DNA of 64,000 bases from Mesoterricola silvestris (GTDB lineage Bacteria > Acidobacteriota > Holophagae > Holophagales > Holophagaceae): contig NZ_AP027080.1 in the NCBI RefSeq assembly GCF_030295405.1, positions 1,798,001-1,862,000 of the forward strand, given 5' to 3'. Positions 15,271 through 22,569 of the stretch are shown here, piece by piece. Position 1 is the stretch's first letter, and every line of letters starts with the position of its first letter. The notes beneath the pieces were generated by a model, which had not been told where the DNA came from, did not search any database, and was given only the letters and a program-made list of their open reading frames with translations. The position numbers and the translations under genes are program-made.

Positions 15271-16122
15271 CTATGCGGTGAGGTCGAGGCCGATGTCTGA
15301 GAGGTCTTCGTCTTCGCTGTCCATGGCCCAGGCCGGCAGCGTGAGGTCCTGTTCTTCCATGGCCCTGGGCGGCCAGGTGTTCGTGTCTTCGCATTCCTTG
15401 AGGGTTGCCTGGAGGCGCATGTATTCTTCGTGCCCCTGGGCCAGGACATCCTCAGGGGTGTTGAACACGGCGGGTTCGTAGGGTTCCTTGCTTTCCACGG
15501 CCAGAAAGACGAACCGCGGAAATTCTCCGGTGAGGTGATACCAGCCGTCGCAGTAGAGGGCGGATTGGATGTGGTAGCCGAGTTTGTAGGCATCGGCTCC
15601 GAACTTGCGCGGGCTGCTGTCGCGGGTGGTCTTGAGGTCCGAGAGAACGGTTTGCCCGTTGATCTTGGTAACCCAATCCACTCGGCCTCGCATGGGCCTT
15701 CCGGTTTCCGGGTCGATCCATTGGATGGTGACTTCCGCGATGCCGTCTTGGAGGTAGCGGGCGGCAGGGCCGAAATTGCGGATGGCATTCCGCATCCCCT
15801 CCACGTTCTCATACTCGGATGCGGACAAAATTGACCGGTTCGCGTTGGCCTCCTTGAAGGCAAGCCAGTCCTTCCCCCGCTTGTCGCCGTCCCAGATGAC
15901 GTAATCCTCCTTGAAGCGTTCGGGCTCCAGGATGGCGGTGTGGGTTGCGGTTCCCATGGCGAGGGCAGGGGTTGAGCCGGTGTCGGGATGATCCTTGGCC
16001 CACTTGAAGGCCAGCGGGGAGCGCATGAGCTTCTTAAGGGCTGACGCGCTCAATCCCGGCAGCTTGAGGTAATCCGCAAACGGGATGTTGGGGTTGATGC
16101 CCGGGACGTTGGGCAGAATCAT
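15271..16122 (-). CDS. RecE-like exonuclease (PD-(D/E)XK, DUF3799)
   Basis: A 283-residue homologue of the exonuclease VIII C-terminal domain. Signatures are LSASALKKLMRSPLAFKW at the N-terminus, ALAMGTATHTAILEP, the catalytic GRVDWV (Asp) and VLSDLKTT (Asp and Lys), and YHIQSALYCDGW. It should resect double-stranded ends 5' to 3' for phage homologous recombination. It overlaps the upstream gene as ATGA. A copy of the prophage 14-bp dyad lies inside it (15823-15836) in a different codon frame from the other copies. Confidence 0.88.
   Translation of the reverse strand: MILPNVPGINPNIPFADYLKLPGLSASALKKLMRSPLAFKWAKDHPDTGSTPALAMGTATHTAILEPERFKEDYVIWDGDKRGKDWLAFKEANANRSILSASEYENVEGMRNAIRNFGPAARYLQDGIAEVTIQWIDPETGRPMRGRVDWVTKINGQTVLSDLKTTRDSSPRKFGADAYKLGYHIQSALYCDGWYHLTGEFPRFVFLAVESKEPYEPAVFNTPEDVLAQGHEEYMRLQATLKECEDTNTWPPRAMEEQDLTLPAWAMDSEDEDLSDIGLDLTA
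15823..15836 (-). promoter_or_regulatory. 14-bp dyad site (GGTCAATTTTGTCC)
   Basis: One of four identical copies of this 14-mer in the prophage, read here on the minus strand. It is inside the exonuclease gene but in a codon frame unlike the other copies, which argues for selection on DNA sequence. Confidence 0.6.
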
Positions 16123-16334
16123 GCAGTCTCCTTAAAGAGTGGCCGCTGCCCCATTGCTTCGGCTTTGGCGGATTCGTATTCGTCCATCGCGGATTGATCG
16201 GAAGGGCTCCACAGATCGGGAACCACGAGGGTTACGTCTTCGTCCCCTACTTCGCGGTGGTAGGCGTGGAGCTTCTTCCAGACCATCAACCGTGCTGCAA
16301 GGGCATCGGCGGCTTTCTGGAGGCGGGTCGTCAC
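16119..16334 (-). CDS. Phage hypothetical protein
   Basis: A 71-residue mostly helical protein (LQKAADALAARLMVWKKLHAYH) with an acidic middle. ATGA overlaps on both sides place it in a translationally coupled chain with the exonuclease. No family recognised. Confidence 0.6.
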   Translation of the reverse strand: MTTRLQKAADALAARLMVWKKLHAYHREVGDEDVTLVVPDLWSPSDQSAMDEYESAKAEAMGQRPLFKETA

Positions 16335-16570
16335 AGGGCCACCCGCAGGTGCTTGGACACGGGCCGAAGGATCGCCGCAAGCTCCGGCTCCATCGCCTTG
16401 CGTTCGGCGTGGGCGATGAGGCGGGCATCCTTGATTCGGGCGATGGTCGCGCGGAGTTCTTCCTGGACCATGAGGTCAGGATTCGGCTTGCTCCGCTCCT
16501 GGCAGAGTTGGTGAATGTAGACGCTCAATTCCGGGTCCCCGAGGTCGCGGTAGGGTTCGACGCGGCTCAT
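16331..16570 (-). CDS. Phage hypothetical protein
   Basis: A 79-residue helical protein (opens MSRVEPYRDLGDPELSVYI; helix EELRATIARIKDARLIAHAE). It is coupled by ATGA overlaps to both neighbours. No family recognised. Confidence 0.6.
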   Translation of the reverse strand: MSRVEPYRDLGDPELSVYIHQLCQERSKPNPDLMVQEELRATIARIKDARLIAHAERKAMEPELAAILRPVSKHLRVAL

Positions 16571-16914
16571 GCGGCCATCTCGTGGGCAAGGGCGGCGATG
16601 TCGAAGGCTGAGAGGGAGCGGCGGTAGAGCTGATCCATGGCTTCCCGGTGCATGCGCTGAAGCAGGGGATGCGTCCAGTCCTTCCCGCCGATGTCTTCGG
16701 CAACCTCCATGGGCACCTGATCCATGGGAAGGGTCACGATGCCGAAGAGGCCGCTGGGGTGGTGGACGTGGACGATCAAGGAATAGACGCCCTTGATATC
16801 CGTCTCGGTCAGCTTGTGCAAGCTCACGCGGCAGGTTTCAGCCTGATTGGCGAAGGTGCGCGGGGCGGTGGAGGCGGCAGGGGCCGCAGGGGCTTGAACT
16901 TGATCACCATGCAT
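16567..16914 (-). CDS. Phage hypothetical protein downstream of a stem-loop element
   Basis: A 115-residue protein with an Ala/Pro-rich start, a beta-rich middle (YSLIVHVHHPSGLFGIVTLP) and a helical end. AGGAGG precedes the ATG. The second copy of the stem-loop element lies 43 bases upstream, the same arrangement as at 14059. It heads the coupled chain that leads to the exonuclease. Confidence 0.65.
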   Translation of the reverse strand: MHGDQVQAPAAPAASTAPRTFANQAETCRVSLHKLTETDIKGVYSLIVHVHHPSGLFGIVTLPMDQVPMEVAEDIGGKDWTHPLLQRMHREAMDQLYRRSLSAFDIAALAHEMAA

Positions 16915-16956
16915 GGTTCCTCCTGTGCGCTCAAGGGCGCGATGTGGGGCGGGTAT

Positions 16957-17015
16957 ATCCGCTCAATGCGAGAGCCCGGCAATGTTGGTTGCGGGGCTCT
17001 CGACTTCAACGGATT
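16957..17015 (-). ncRNA. Stem-loop element, copy 2
   Basis: It has the same outer stem (ATCCG/CGGAT) and the same 7+7 internal loop as copy 1 at 14091, but the inner stem is CGAGAGCCC/GGGCTCTCG (9 bp) with a 16-nt loop. Different bases, same pairing: covariation that supports a real RNA structure. It lies in the leader of the gene starting at 16914. Confidence 0.62.
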
Positions 17016-17100
17016 AAGAATCACGGTTTGGGTATACAGCAGCGGGCTTGTGCTGCGCTTCGCAGGCGCCTGGGGTCGTGCCCCTGCCGTGGTGCGGGGC

Positions 17101-17235
17101 TCACCCCCGCGTGATGGACTTCACCTTGAATCGGGGGTCGCGGCGGTATCCACTGCCCGGCGCGACCGGAAGGGCTGGCACATGCGGGATCTGCGAATCC
17201 GGCACGATCACCAGCGGGTTGAGAAGTTGTTCCAT
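17101..17235 (-). CDS. Small phage protein, 44 residues
   Basis: It opens MEQLLNPLVIVPDSQIP and ends RFKVKSITRG. Its ATG follows directly on the stop of the 66-residue gene (TAGATG), which suggests re-initiation. No family recognised. Between it and the 16957 element nothing else is evident. Confidence 0.5.
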   Translation of the reverse strand: MEQLLNPLVIVPDSQIPHVPALPVAPGSGYRRDPRFKVKSITRG

Positions 17236-17436
17236 CTAGGCCCCCAACTCCCATTCCTTCTGGGCTTCGGCGGTCAGGCTGACGTTGGCTCCCTTGGCCC
17301 AGGAACGCGCCCGCTCCATGCCGAATCCGTCATCCAGGGTGGCGAACAGGGTTTTGTGGGTCACATCGGAAAGGACGGTGATCACCCTTCCGTGTGCGTT
17401 GTGGGAGACGTAGGCCGTGGCCTTGGTCTGGGGCAT
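17236..17436 (-). CDS. Phage hypothetical protein
   Basis: A 66-residue protein, opening MPQTKATAYVSHNAHGRVI, with strands followed by a helix (GMERARSWAKGANVSL). The gene upstream is a damaged leucine-rich repeat gene ending 9 bp away. No family recognised. Confidence 0.55.
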   Translation of the reverse strand: MPQTKATAYVSHNAHGRVITVLSDVTHKTLFATLDDGFGMERARSWAKGANVSLTAEAQKEWELGA

Positions 17437-17445
17437 GGTGGGCTC

Positions 17446-18405
17446 CTATTTGCGGGACTTGAGTTGACGGCGAACCTTGTCGGAGGCGTAGATGTCGCTG
17501 CATCCCTTGGGCAGCTTCAGCCCTTCGGCGCTGGTCAGGCTGCTGAGGTAGAGCCACCCGCCGATGCTGTCGGGCAGCTTCAGCCCTTCGGCGCTGGTCA
17601 GGCTGCGGAGGTCGAGCCACCCGCCGATGCTGTCGGGCAGCTTCAGCCCTTCGGCGCTGGTCAGGCTGCGGAGGTCGAGCCACCCGCCGATGCTGTCGGG
17701 CAGCTTCAGCCCTTCGGCGCTGGTCAGGCTGCTGAGGTAGAGCCCCCGCCGATGCTGTCGGGCAGCTTCAGCCCTTCGGCGCTGGTCAGGCTGCTGAGGT
17801 AGAGCCCCCGCCGATGCTGTCGGGCAGCTTCAGCCCTTCGGCGCTGGTCAGGCTGCTGAGGTAGAGCCCCCGCCGATGCTGTCGGGCAGCTTCAGCCCTT
17901 CGGCGCTGGTCAGGCTGCTGAGGTAGAGCCACCCGCCGATGCTGTCGGGCAGCTTCAGCCCTTCGGCGCTGGTCAGGCTGCGGAGGTCGAGCCCCCCGCC
18001 GATGCTGTCGGGCAGCTTCAGCCCTTCGGCGCTGGTCAGGCTGCGGAGGTCGAGCCACCCGCCGATGCTGTCGGGCAGCTTCAGCCCTTCGGCGCTGGTC
18101 AGGCTGTGGAGGTCGTAGTTGAGGTTGCGCCCGCTTTCAGCCATCTGCCGGATGCAGTCGTTGATACAGTCGATCCGGCGCGGAAACTTGGCCAGGATGG
18201 CGCTCTTGAACTCGTTCCGGTCCTCGCCGGGCATCACGCGGATATCCAGGGAGTCGCCGGTATCCTCCCGGGTCCACTCGAATTCCCGGTAAGTTTCGGG
18301 CTTGAGTTTGAGGATGGCTAGGGTGGCGTCGTGGCTGGTGAGATCGAGGCAGAGCACCTTGGGGTGTTTTTCGATGGTCACGAGGCCGGAGAGAAACTGA
18401 CACAT
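17446..18405 (-). pseudogene. Leucine-rich-repeat phage gene broken by one-base deletions in repeats
   Basis: From 18405 the frame encodes a 97-residue N-terminal domain (opens MCQFLSGLVTIEKHPKVLCL) followed by 21-residue repeats of the type LTSAEGLKLPDSIGG plus a WLDLRS strand, a leucine-rich repeat seen in phage proteins. It stops at 17848 after three junctions. Three successive 62-bp units, instead of 63 bp, cause this (short C runs at 17743, 17805 and 17867). The deletions sum to three, so the last units and the natural tail (ending DKVRRQLKSRK, TAG at 17446) are again in the starting frame. Either the gene is decayed, switches by repeat change, or the C runs are sequencing errors. Confidence 0.75.
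17509..18110 (-). repeat. Tandem 63/62-bp repeat array, about 10 units
   Basis: Ten copies of a core that reads LTSAEGLKLP on the minus strand, joined by nine nearly identical junctions. Six junctions are 63-bp units and three consecutive ones (4-6 from the left) are 62-bp. Units are almost identical at the DNA level, so the array must have expanded recently. It encodes the repeats of the leucine-rich gene. Confidence 0.9.
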
Positions 18406-18429
18406 TGCAGGTTCCTTTCTGGTTTAGGC

Positions 18430-19712
18430 ACACTCCCTACGCTCTCGCCATGAGGGGATAGGAAACGCGCAGATAGGGTCCAGGGAGGGGAAGGATTGAG
18501 CGCTACCCGCTACTCGCGCGCGCATTCAGCGCGGACGTTCCTAACTCCCCCGCACGTCAGGGCGTATGCCTACGCGGTCTGACGCTCCCTGGATGGGGAT
18601 CGGATCGGCCTCCGCACGTTGGCCCGCCAAGGCCAGGGGTTGCCGATCCGATTTTGAGATTGGAGCCACACACAAGGCGCCAGGCAGGTCCAAGCATTCC
18701 ACCGGCACTCCTGGCCGCCTTGTGTGTGGGTTGTCACATGCTGCCGAGGCGTCGGCTAGAGGCCCAACGGGATCAGGGCCACGGTCGCAACCCGCGCTTC
18801 CCTTCCGTCTGCCGTGCATGTGATGGGGCCAGCGGGGCGCGTCAACGCATCCCGCTGGGTTGTCCTGGGCGCGTCGGCTTGAGGCGCTACAGTCCCAGGA
18901 TGGGGGGATTGGCGGGGGCTTCACGTTGTGGCCCCCCTGCTAGGCGTTGTGCGGACCGAATGCGGGGTTAGCGCATGGTGCCAGTGCAGGTTTTCACGCG
19001 GCAGGACGGAGTGATTCCGTTGATCTTCGGTCCAGATATGTCCCCTGTCGATTGTTGATGGGCGCTCTATGCCCCGACAGCGCGTGATGGGTGGTGCTGA
19101 TAGGTTCCTGGGGGCCGGGCGCTACTCCGGCTCTCACGAATAACGGATCGTGCCGCCTCGCGTGTCCGCTTTCCACGTCGCCCCAGGATGCCGGTCTTCC
19201 CCGACTGCCATTCGGACTGAAACTTTGGTGGGCCATCCGACTGCCGCTCGAAGGCGGGTGCATATATCCCCTTGCTGGCGGATTGGTAGCAGGTGCGGGA
19301 GTTGAACCCGCCTGGATGAGCTTATGAGACTCTTCCGGTCATCCGGACCACCTGCATCAGATACCGGATGTCGGGGATTCTTTATCAGCCCCTATCAGGA
19401 CCAACCCGCGCTACAGCCCAGCCGTGATTGCTCTACGGCTCATCCGGTTTGGTTACCCGGTTACCACATCCGGGGCCGTCATCTCGCTACGGCGGCTGTA
19501 TCTAACGCCCCATCCGGGGAGGGCTCCCAATTCAGGGAGACTCAACCCAACTCTGCCCTGGCACTCGCTGCAAGGCGAGCTAGTCGTGAGGGCAGAGCAG
19601 GGACAGACTTCCCGCGCTTCCATGGTTGAGGCCACTTCGCCGCCATCGGCCCAGGGACGGAGGTCCCACCGATGCGATTGCACCTGTCATTTCAGGTTGG
19701 GGAATTAGGTCG
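18430..19712 (-). ncRNA. Candidate large structured non-coding RNA
   Basis: About 1.3 kb with no credible coding frame but many perfect helices. Examples: a 14-bp stem 18666-18679/18716-18729 capped by a further 5 bp; 11 bp 18599-18609/18642-18652; CCAGGGAG/CTCCCTGG enclosing nested stems near 18480-18592; CCAGCGGG/CCCGCTGG near 18830-18857; CTGTCG/CGACAG with an inner GGGC/GCCC near 19045-19080; 9 bp 19551-19559/19589-19597 with inner CTCGC/GCGAG; CATCGG/CCGATG near 19645-19675. A tRNA-Met-like gene lies inside. This resembles the large ornate RNAs (GOLLD, ROOL) that phages carry beside tRNAs. Strand is inferred from the surrounding operon and the tRNA. Ends are approximate. Confidence 0.5.
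19284..19356 (-). tRNA. tRNA-Met-like (CAT anticodon), atypical
   Basis: Acceptor TGCAGGT/ACCTGCT with a T:T clash at the first pair, discriminator A and encoded CCA; D arm TCCG/CGGA; anticodon loop CTCATAA identical to elongator tRNA-Met; T arm GCGGG-TTCAACT-CCCGC. Oddities are a G where U8 is expected and a short D loop without GG. It could serve as a phage Met or modified Ile tRNA, or be a tRNA-like domain of the surrounding RNA. Confidence 0.7.
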
Positions 19713-19713
19713 G

Positions 19714-20136
19714 CTACTGCCAGAACGAAACGTAAAGCTCGGTGAATTCCTTCATGCCGTTGCGCCACCGTTCTTCCAGGGGTGCCCGCCATGCCTCGTA
19801 GGATTTCACGCCAACCCAATCGTCACTCACGAGGGTTTCCATGGCCTCCCACCCGTCCAGGATGATTTCCAGCTTGGCCTTGTATTCTTCGGGCTCCAGG
19901 TAGAGCGGATGACCGTGGTGCCGGTCCAGGAATTCCTTCATGAGCCCGCGCGTCACCCCGGCGTGGTAGCTGCACAGGTCGAAGATGTCGCCCGGGGCGT
20001 AACCGTATCGCGCCCTGGCCCAGGCATCCTGCAAATCCCACCAGAGAAGGCGGGGGGCCTGGAGCCAGTGGAGCCACCAGCGGTCGCAGAAGGGCCGCCA
20101 CGAGTTTGAGACGCGCCATTGAACGTAGTTGGGCAT
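19714..20136 (-). CDS. Phage hypothetical protein
   Basis: A 140-residue Trp- and Tyr-rich protein (opens MPNYVQWRVSNSWRPFCDRW; later YLEPEEYKAKLEIILDGWEA). GAAAGGA precedes the ATG. It lies immediately before the structured RNA region, two bases from its proposed end. No family recognised. Confidence 0.65.
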   Translation of the reverse strand: MPNYVQWRVSNSWRPFCDRWWLHWLQAPRLLWWDLQDAWARARYGYAPGDIFDLCSYHAGVTRGLMKEFLDRHHGHPLYLEPEEYKAKLEIILDGWEAMETLVSDDWVGVKSYEAWRAPLEERWRNGMKEFTELYVSFWQ

Positions 20137-20199
20137 AGTGTCCTTTCTTTGTTGAACTTCATCGAACGCCAGGGCCGAAACGCTGGCGCTCGCTGAAAC

Positions 20200-20376
20200 T
20201 CAAAGGCATGCCCAGGATCGGAAATCCTTCAGGAGTTCGGAATTGGGCGTCTTCTGCCGCTTGCTTGGGGGTAGGTCCCTCCACCATCGGGCCGCGACCA
20301 CCACACGGTTGGCTAACCCCGCGTTGGTCACCATGGCCAGGAAGTGCATTCGCTTGTCTTCGGCTTGTTCGGTCAT
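20200..20376 (-). CDS. Small phage protein, 58 residues
   Basis: It opens MTEQAEDKRMHFLAMVTNAG and is followed by a basic aromatic stretch (VVVAARWWRDLPPSKRQK). A clear AAAGGAG lies seven bases before the ATG. It starts 60 bp downstream of the tmRNA 3' end, across a UUCG-capped hairpin. No family recognised. Confidence 0.55.
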   Translation of the reverse strand: MTEQAEDKRMHFLAMVTNAGLANRVVVAARWWRDLPPSKRQKTPNSELLKDFRSWACL

Positions 20377-20436
20377 TGATGCTCCTTTCAGGGTTGTCTT
20401 GATCGAAGGGTCCGAAGACCCCTCGCTTAAAACAAC

Positions 20437-20752
20437 TGGTGGATCTGCGGGGAATCGAACCCCGGTCCAAGAAGAAAAATCACATTCGCGGATTACAGGC
20501 TTTGCACTACAGGGTGCTGGTTAAGCACCTCCACCACCTGACCAACTGCCACGGGGTCAGGTCCGTTGTGCCCCGGGTTTAATCCCAGAGCATGGTTAGG
20601 CGGCCTGCGCCATGGGGCGGAAGCTGCGGGCAAACGGAACAACATTGCTGTGTTTGGCGTTTTGCTTTTGATCGGCTTGATGAGGGGGCCAACCGATCAA
20701 CCCCCGCCTGCGCTTGTGCAACCTCTCAACCTGTCGAAACCTTGTCAGACCC
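20437..20752 (-). ncRNA. ssrA: tmRNA (transfer-messenger RNA) encoded in the prophage
   Basis: A 316-nt gene. The 5' end GGGTCTG pairs over 7 bp (one G:U) with CAGATCC near the 3' end, followed by A and an encoded CCA. The tRNA-like signatures are AAGGTTTCGACAGG near the 5' end and GGGGTTCGATTCCCC for the T arm. A tag frame fits in the middle: from GCC at about 20653 it reads AKHSNVVPFARSFRPMAQAA then TAA, ending in AA like known degradation tags. tmRNA frees stalled ribosomes and marks products for proteolysis. It lies 15 kb inside the prophage, so it is phage-carried. No smpB gene is seen nearby. Confidence 0.88.
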
Positions 20753-20984
20753 AGGCTCCTGGATGGGCTCCAGGGGGCCTTGTTGCGTCACCGCGCAGGA
20801 TTTCGCCAGCCTCACTGGGTCAAGAACCCGTTTTGCGGTGTCTGTTTTCTCGGCCCCCTTAGCCACGCTTCGTTGTCGTGAGTCCGGGGTGATTTTCAAA
20901 GAAGGTTGGAAGCCATGACTCCCAATGCCTCAAGCCCGGGCTCTCCGGGCAGTGCGGGAAACATGTTTTGGGGATCAGATGGGG

Positions 20985-21230
20985 CTAGGAGAGAAGGCCA
21001 CCTATGCGCTTGTGCCGCTCGATAAACTCCAGAACTTCCTTGTCGATAGATCCGACGCAGTTCACGGCCCCGCCCATCTCCATGTGGACATTTTTGACCG
21101 CAGGAAGTCCGATGTTGGCAATCGCTTCCCGGGCCTCGTTCGCGGCATCGCGCAGCCGGTTGAGCGCCACGATAGCCGCTTCCACTTCCTTGGTTTCAAC
21201 CTTGATCGTTAGGCTTGCGATGTCGGTCAT
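20985..21230 (-). CDS. First gene of the leftward early operon
   Basis: An 81-residue protein (opens MTDIASLTIKVETKEVEAAI) with strand-helix pattern. It starts 33-35 bases after the predicted transcription start of the leftward promoter, so it is the N-like position in lambda terms, but the sequence is not N-like and I recognise no family. Between it and the tmRNA (20753-20984) there is a GCCCGG/CCGGGC hairpin near 20933-20949 and no other gene. Confidence 0.65.
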   Translation of the reverse strand: MTDIASLTIKVETKEVEAAIVALNRLRDAANEAREAIANIGLPAVKNVHMEMGGAVNCVGSIDKEVLEFIERHKRIGGLLS

Positions 21231-21268
21231 GGTCTTGGGCTCCTGGGGGATCGGTGCTGCGATGTATT

Positions 21269-21298
21269 CAAGGTAGACATTATGTATCCATTCCGCAA
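21269..21298 (-). promoter_or_regulatory. Leftward early promoter with operator
   Basis: On the minus strand: TTGCGG, a 17-bp spacer, then TACCTT. The spacer and -10 contain a 21-bp sequence (21269-21289; core ATACATAATGTCTACC) that matches the rightward promoter at 20 of 21 positions. It would drive the leftward early genes and be shut by the repressor. Confidence 0.75.
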
Positions 21299-21337
21299 GA
21301 GGGTAATTGTCACAGAGTTGTAACTTTATGTAAGCAT

Positions 21338-21360
21338 TAAAAAACCCCGCATTTGCGGGG
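21338..21360 (-). terminator. Rho-independent terminator of the repressor-lipoprotein operon
   Basis: CCCCGC-AAAT-GCGGGG hairpin followed by TTTTTTA on the minus strand, 23 bp after the stop at 21383. It ends the lysogenic transcript before it can enter the leftward early promoter. Confidence 0.88.
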
Positions 21361-21382
21361 CCCTCTTAGACTCATGAAGGGG

Positions 21383-21967
21383 TCAAAACGGGATGGACCA
21401 GCTCATTGGAATGGGGGTGAGGCAGTTGGAATAGGAGAGGATCACGGCGACATTGAGGGGATAGCCGCTGCTCACAACGAAATCCACCGTATCGCCGCTT
21501 GCCGACTTCTGGAGGTTTGAGACGTTCGCACCCGTGATCGTCCAGGTGTAAGTATTAGTTGCACCGGCTACTTCAGCATCTTTGACCCAGAAGTGATAGG
21601 CCATCCCCAGGGATCCCGAGGGCTGGGTTGAATACAGGAGGCTCGGCCCCTGGACCAGGTGAACCGTGCAACTCGCCGATGCGCGGGCATCTCCAGGGTG
21701 AGTAGCTGTCACAACGGCAGACCCGGCCTGGACGTTGGAGATGGATACCATGCCTTGGCTATCCACGTAGACGGCCCCGGTGGCTGGGTTTGAAGTCCAG
21801 ATGGCACCCGGAACCGTGGATGTCAACTGCGCCGATGAACCCGCAGGGATTGTGACGCTGGAGGGGTTGACCGCAATCGCCGGAACAGGTTTCGAGGTTG
21901 AGGCACCCCCACACCCCATGATGATGACAAGAGCCATGGGGGCCATGGCGGCACGAATTCTAAACAT
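21383..21967 (-). CDS. Ig-like (BID_2-type) lipoprotein
   Basis: A 194-residue protein. A signal peptide ends at a lipobox (LVIIMGC), then a bacterial Ig-like domain: AIAVNPSSVTIPAGSSAQLTS, AVYVDSQGMVSISNVQAGSA, VVTATHPGD. A second beta-rich domain follows to the end. It should be anchored in the outer membrane or periplasm. The start overlaps the stop of the upstream lipoprotein gene by eight bases, and the terminator follows. Co-transcription with the repressor implies expression in the lysogen, so it may alter the host surface. Confidence 0.75.
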   Translation of the reverse strand: MFRIRAAMAPMALVIIMGCGGASTSKPVPAIAVNPSSVTIPAGSSAQLTSTVPGAIWTSNPATGAVYVDSQGMVSISNVQAGSAVVTATHPGDARASASCTVHLVQGPSLLYSTQPSGSLGMAYHFWVKDAEVAGATNTYTWTITGANVSNLQKSASGDTVDFVVSSGYPLNVAVILSYSNCLTPIPMSWSIPF

Positions 21968-22559
21968 CGTTGGCGCTCCGCTTCTCTTTGGCGATGACTT
22001 CTCTGGTCTTTCTCCCTTGGGGATCACGGTAAAGGAAGATGATCCGGCTCTCGTCTATTTTGGCCCCAAGTTCTTCGGCCACGATTCGGGATGTACCATT
22101 TTCCCACTCCATCTCTGTGCCATGGAACTTGGCCCCCATGGCATTCGATTTGGATACCTTGTCCATGCGCGTTGGGCGTCCAAATTTTGTTACCAATGCT
22201 TCGGCAATCGCCGTGAAATCATCCTTTTTGGGGCTAAAAGAGAAGAAAGCGAGCTGAAAGCCATCTCCAAAGTCATCAAACGAACAATACATGTCGGATG
22301 ATATACCGGCGATGGTCTCCTTAACGAACCGGGAAGGCGAATCCTTGGTCCCGCCGGTAAACGTGACCTTGGGCCTGAGCGCGTTGAATTCCTTCATCGT
22401 CATCCCAAGTCGATAATTTTTGAAGGCGAAGGGTGGGGCCGGTGCCACCGGTGCGGGTTCCACCTGGGGCACAGGTGCAGGGCCTTGAACCTTGCTTGAT
22501 TCGCATCCCAGGGCAACGATAAGAGCGAGTGCAACCGGAAAGAGTTCTATTCCGCGCAC
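21960..22559 (-). CDS. Prophage lipoprotein
   Basis: A 199-residue protein starting at GTG (22559), chosen because AGGAGG sits six bases upstream; earlier ATGs at 22565 and 22580 are too close or lack a site. The signal peptide (MRGIELFPVALALIVALGC) ends in a lipobox Cys, followed by a Pro/Ala linker and a domain with NYRLGMTMKEFNALRP and later KFGRPTRMDKV. This pattern recurs in host-type lipoproteins of unknown role. It begins 10 bp after the repressor stop, so it is probably a lysogenic-conversion gene. Confidence 0.72.
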   Translation of the reverse strand: MRGIELFPVALALIVALGCESSKVQGPAPVPQVEPAPVAPAPPFAFKNYRLGMTMKEFNALRPKVTFTGGTKDSPSRFVKETIAGISSDMYCSFDDFGDGFQLAFFSFSPKKDDFTAIAEALVTKFGRPTRMDKVSKSNAMGAKFHGTEMEWENGTSRIVAEELGAKIDESRIIFLYRDPQGRKTREVIAKEKRSANDV

Positions 22560-22569
22560 CGGCATCCTC

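Noticed and set aside
16648-17802. Long plus-strand frame with repeated VGQLQPFGAGQAAEVEPP units
   Set aside because: It is the antisense reading of the leucine-rich repeat array and neighbouring minus-strand genes; no ribosome site or family match.
17509-18110. Regular 62-63 bp repeats that could suggest a CRISPR array
   Set aside because: There are no unique spacers; the whole unit repeats and encodes a leucine-rich protein in frame on the minus strand.
18541-18924. Minus-strand frame of 127 codons in the structured RNA region
   Set aside because: Composition is not protein-like and it runs through perfect long hairpins; no ribosome site.
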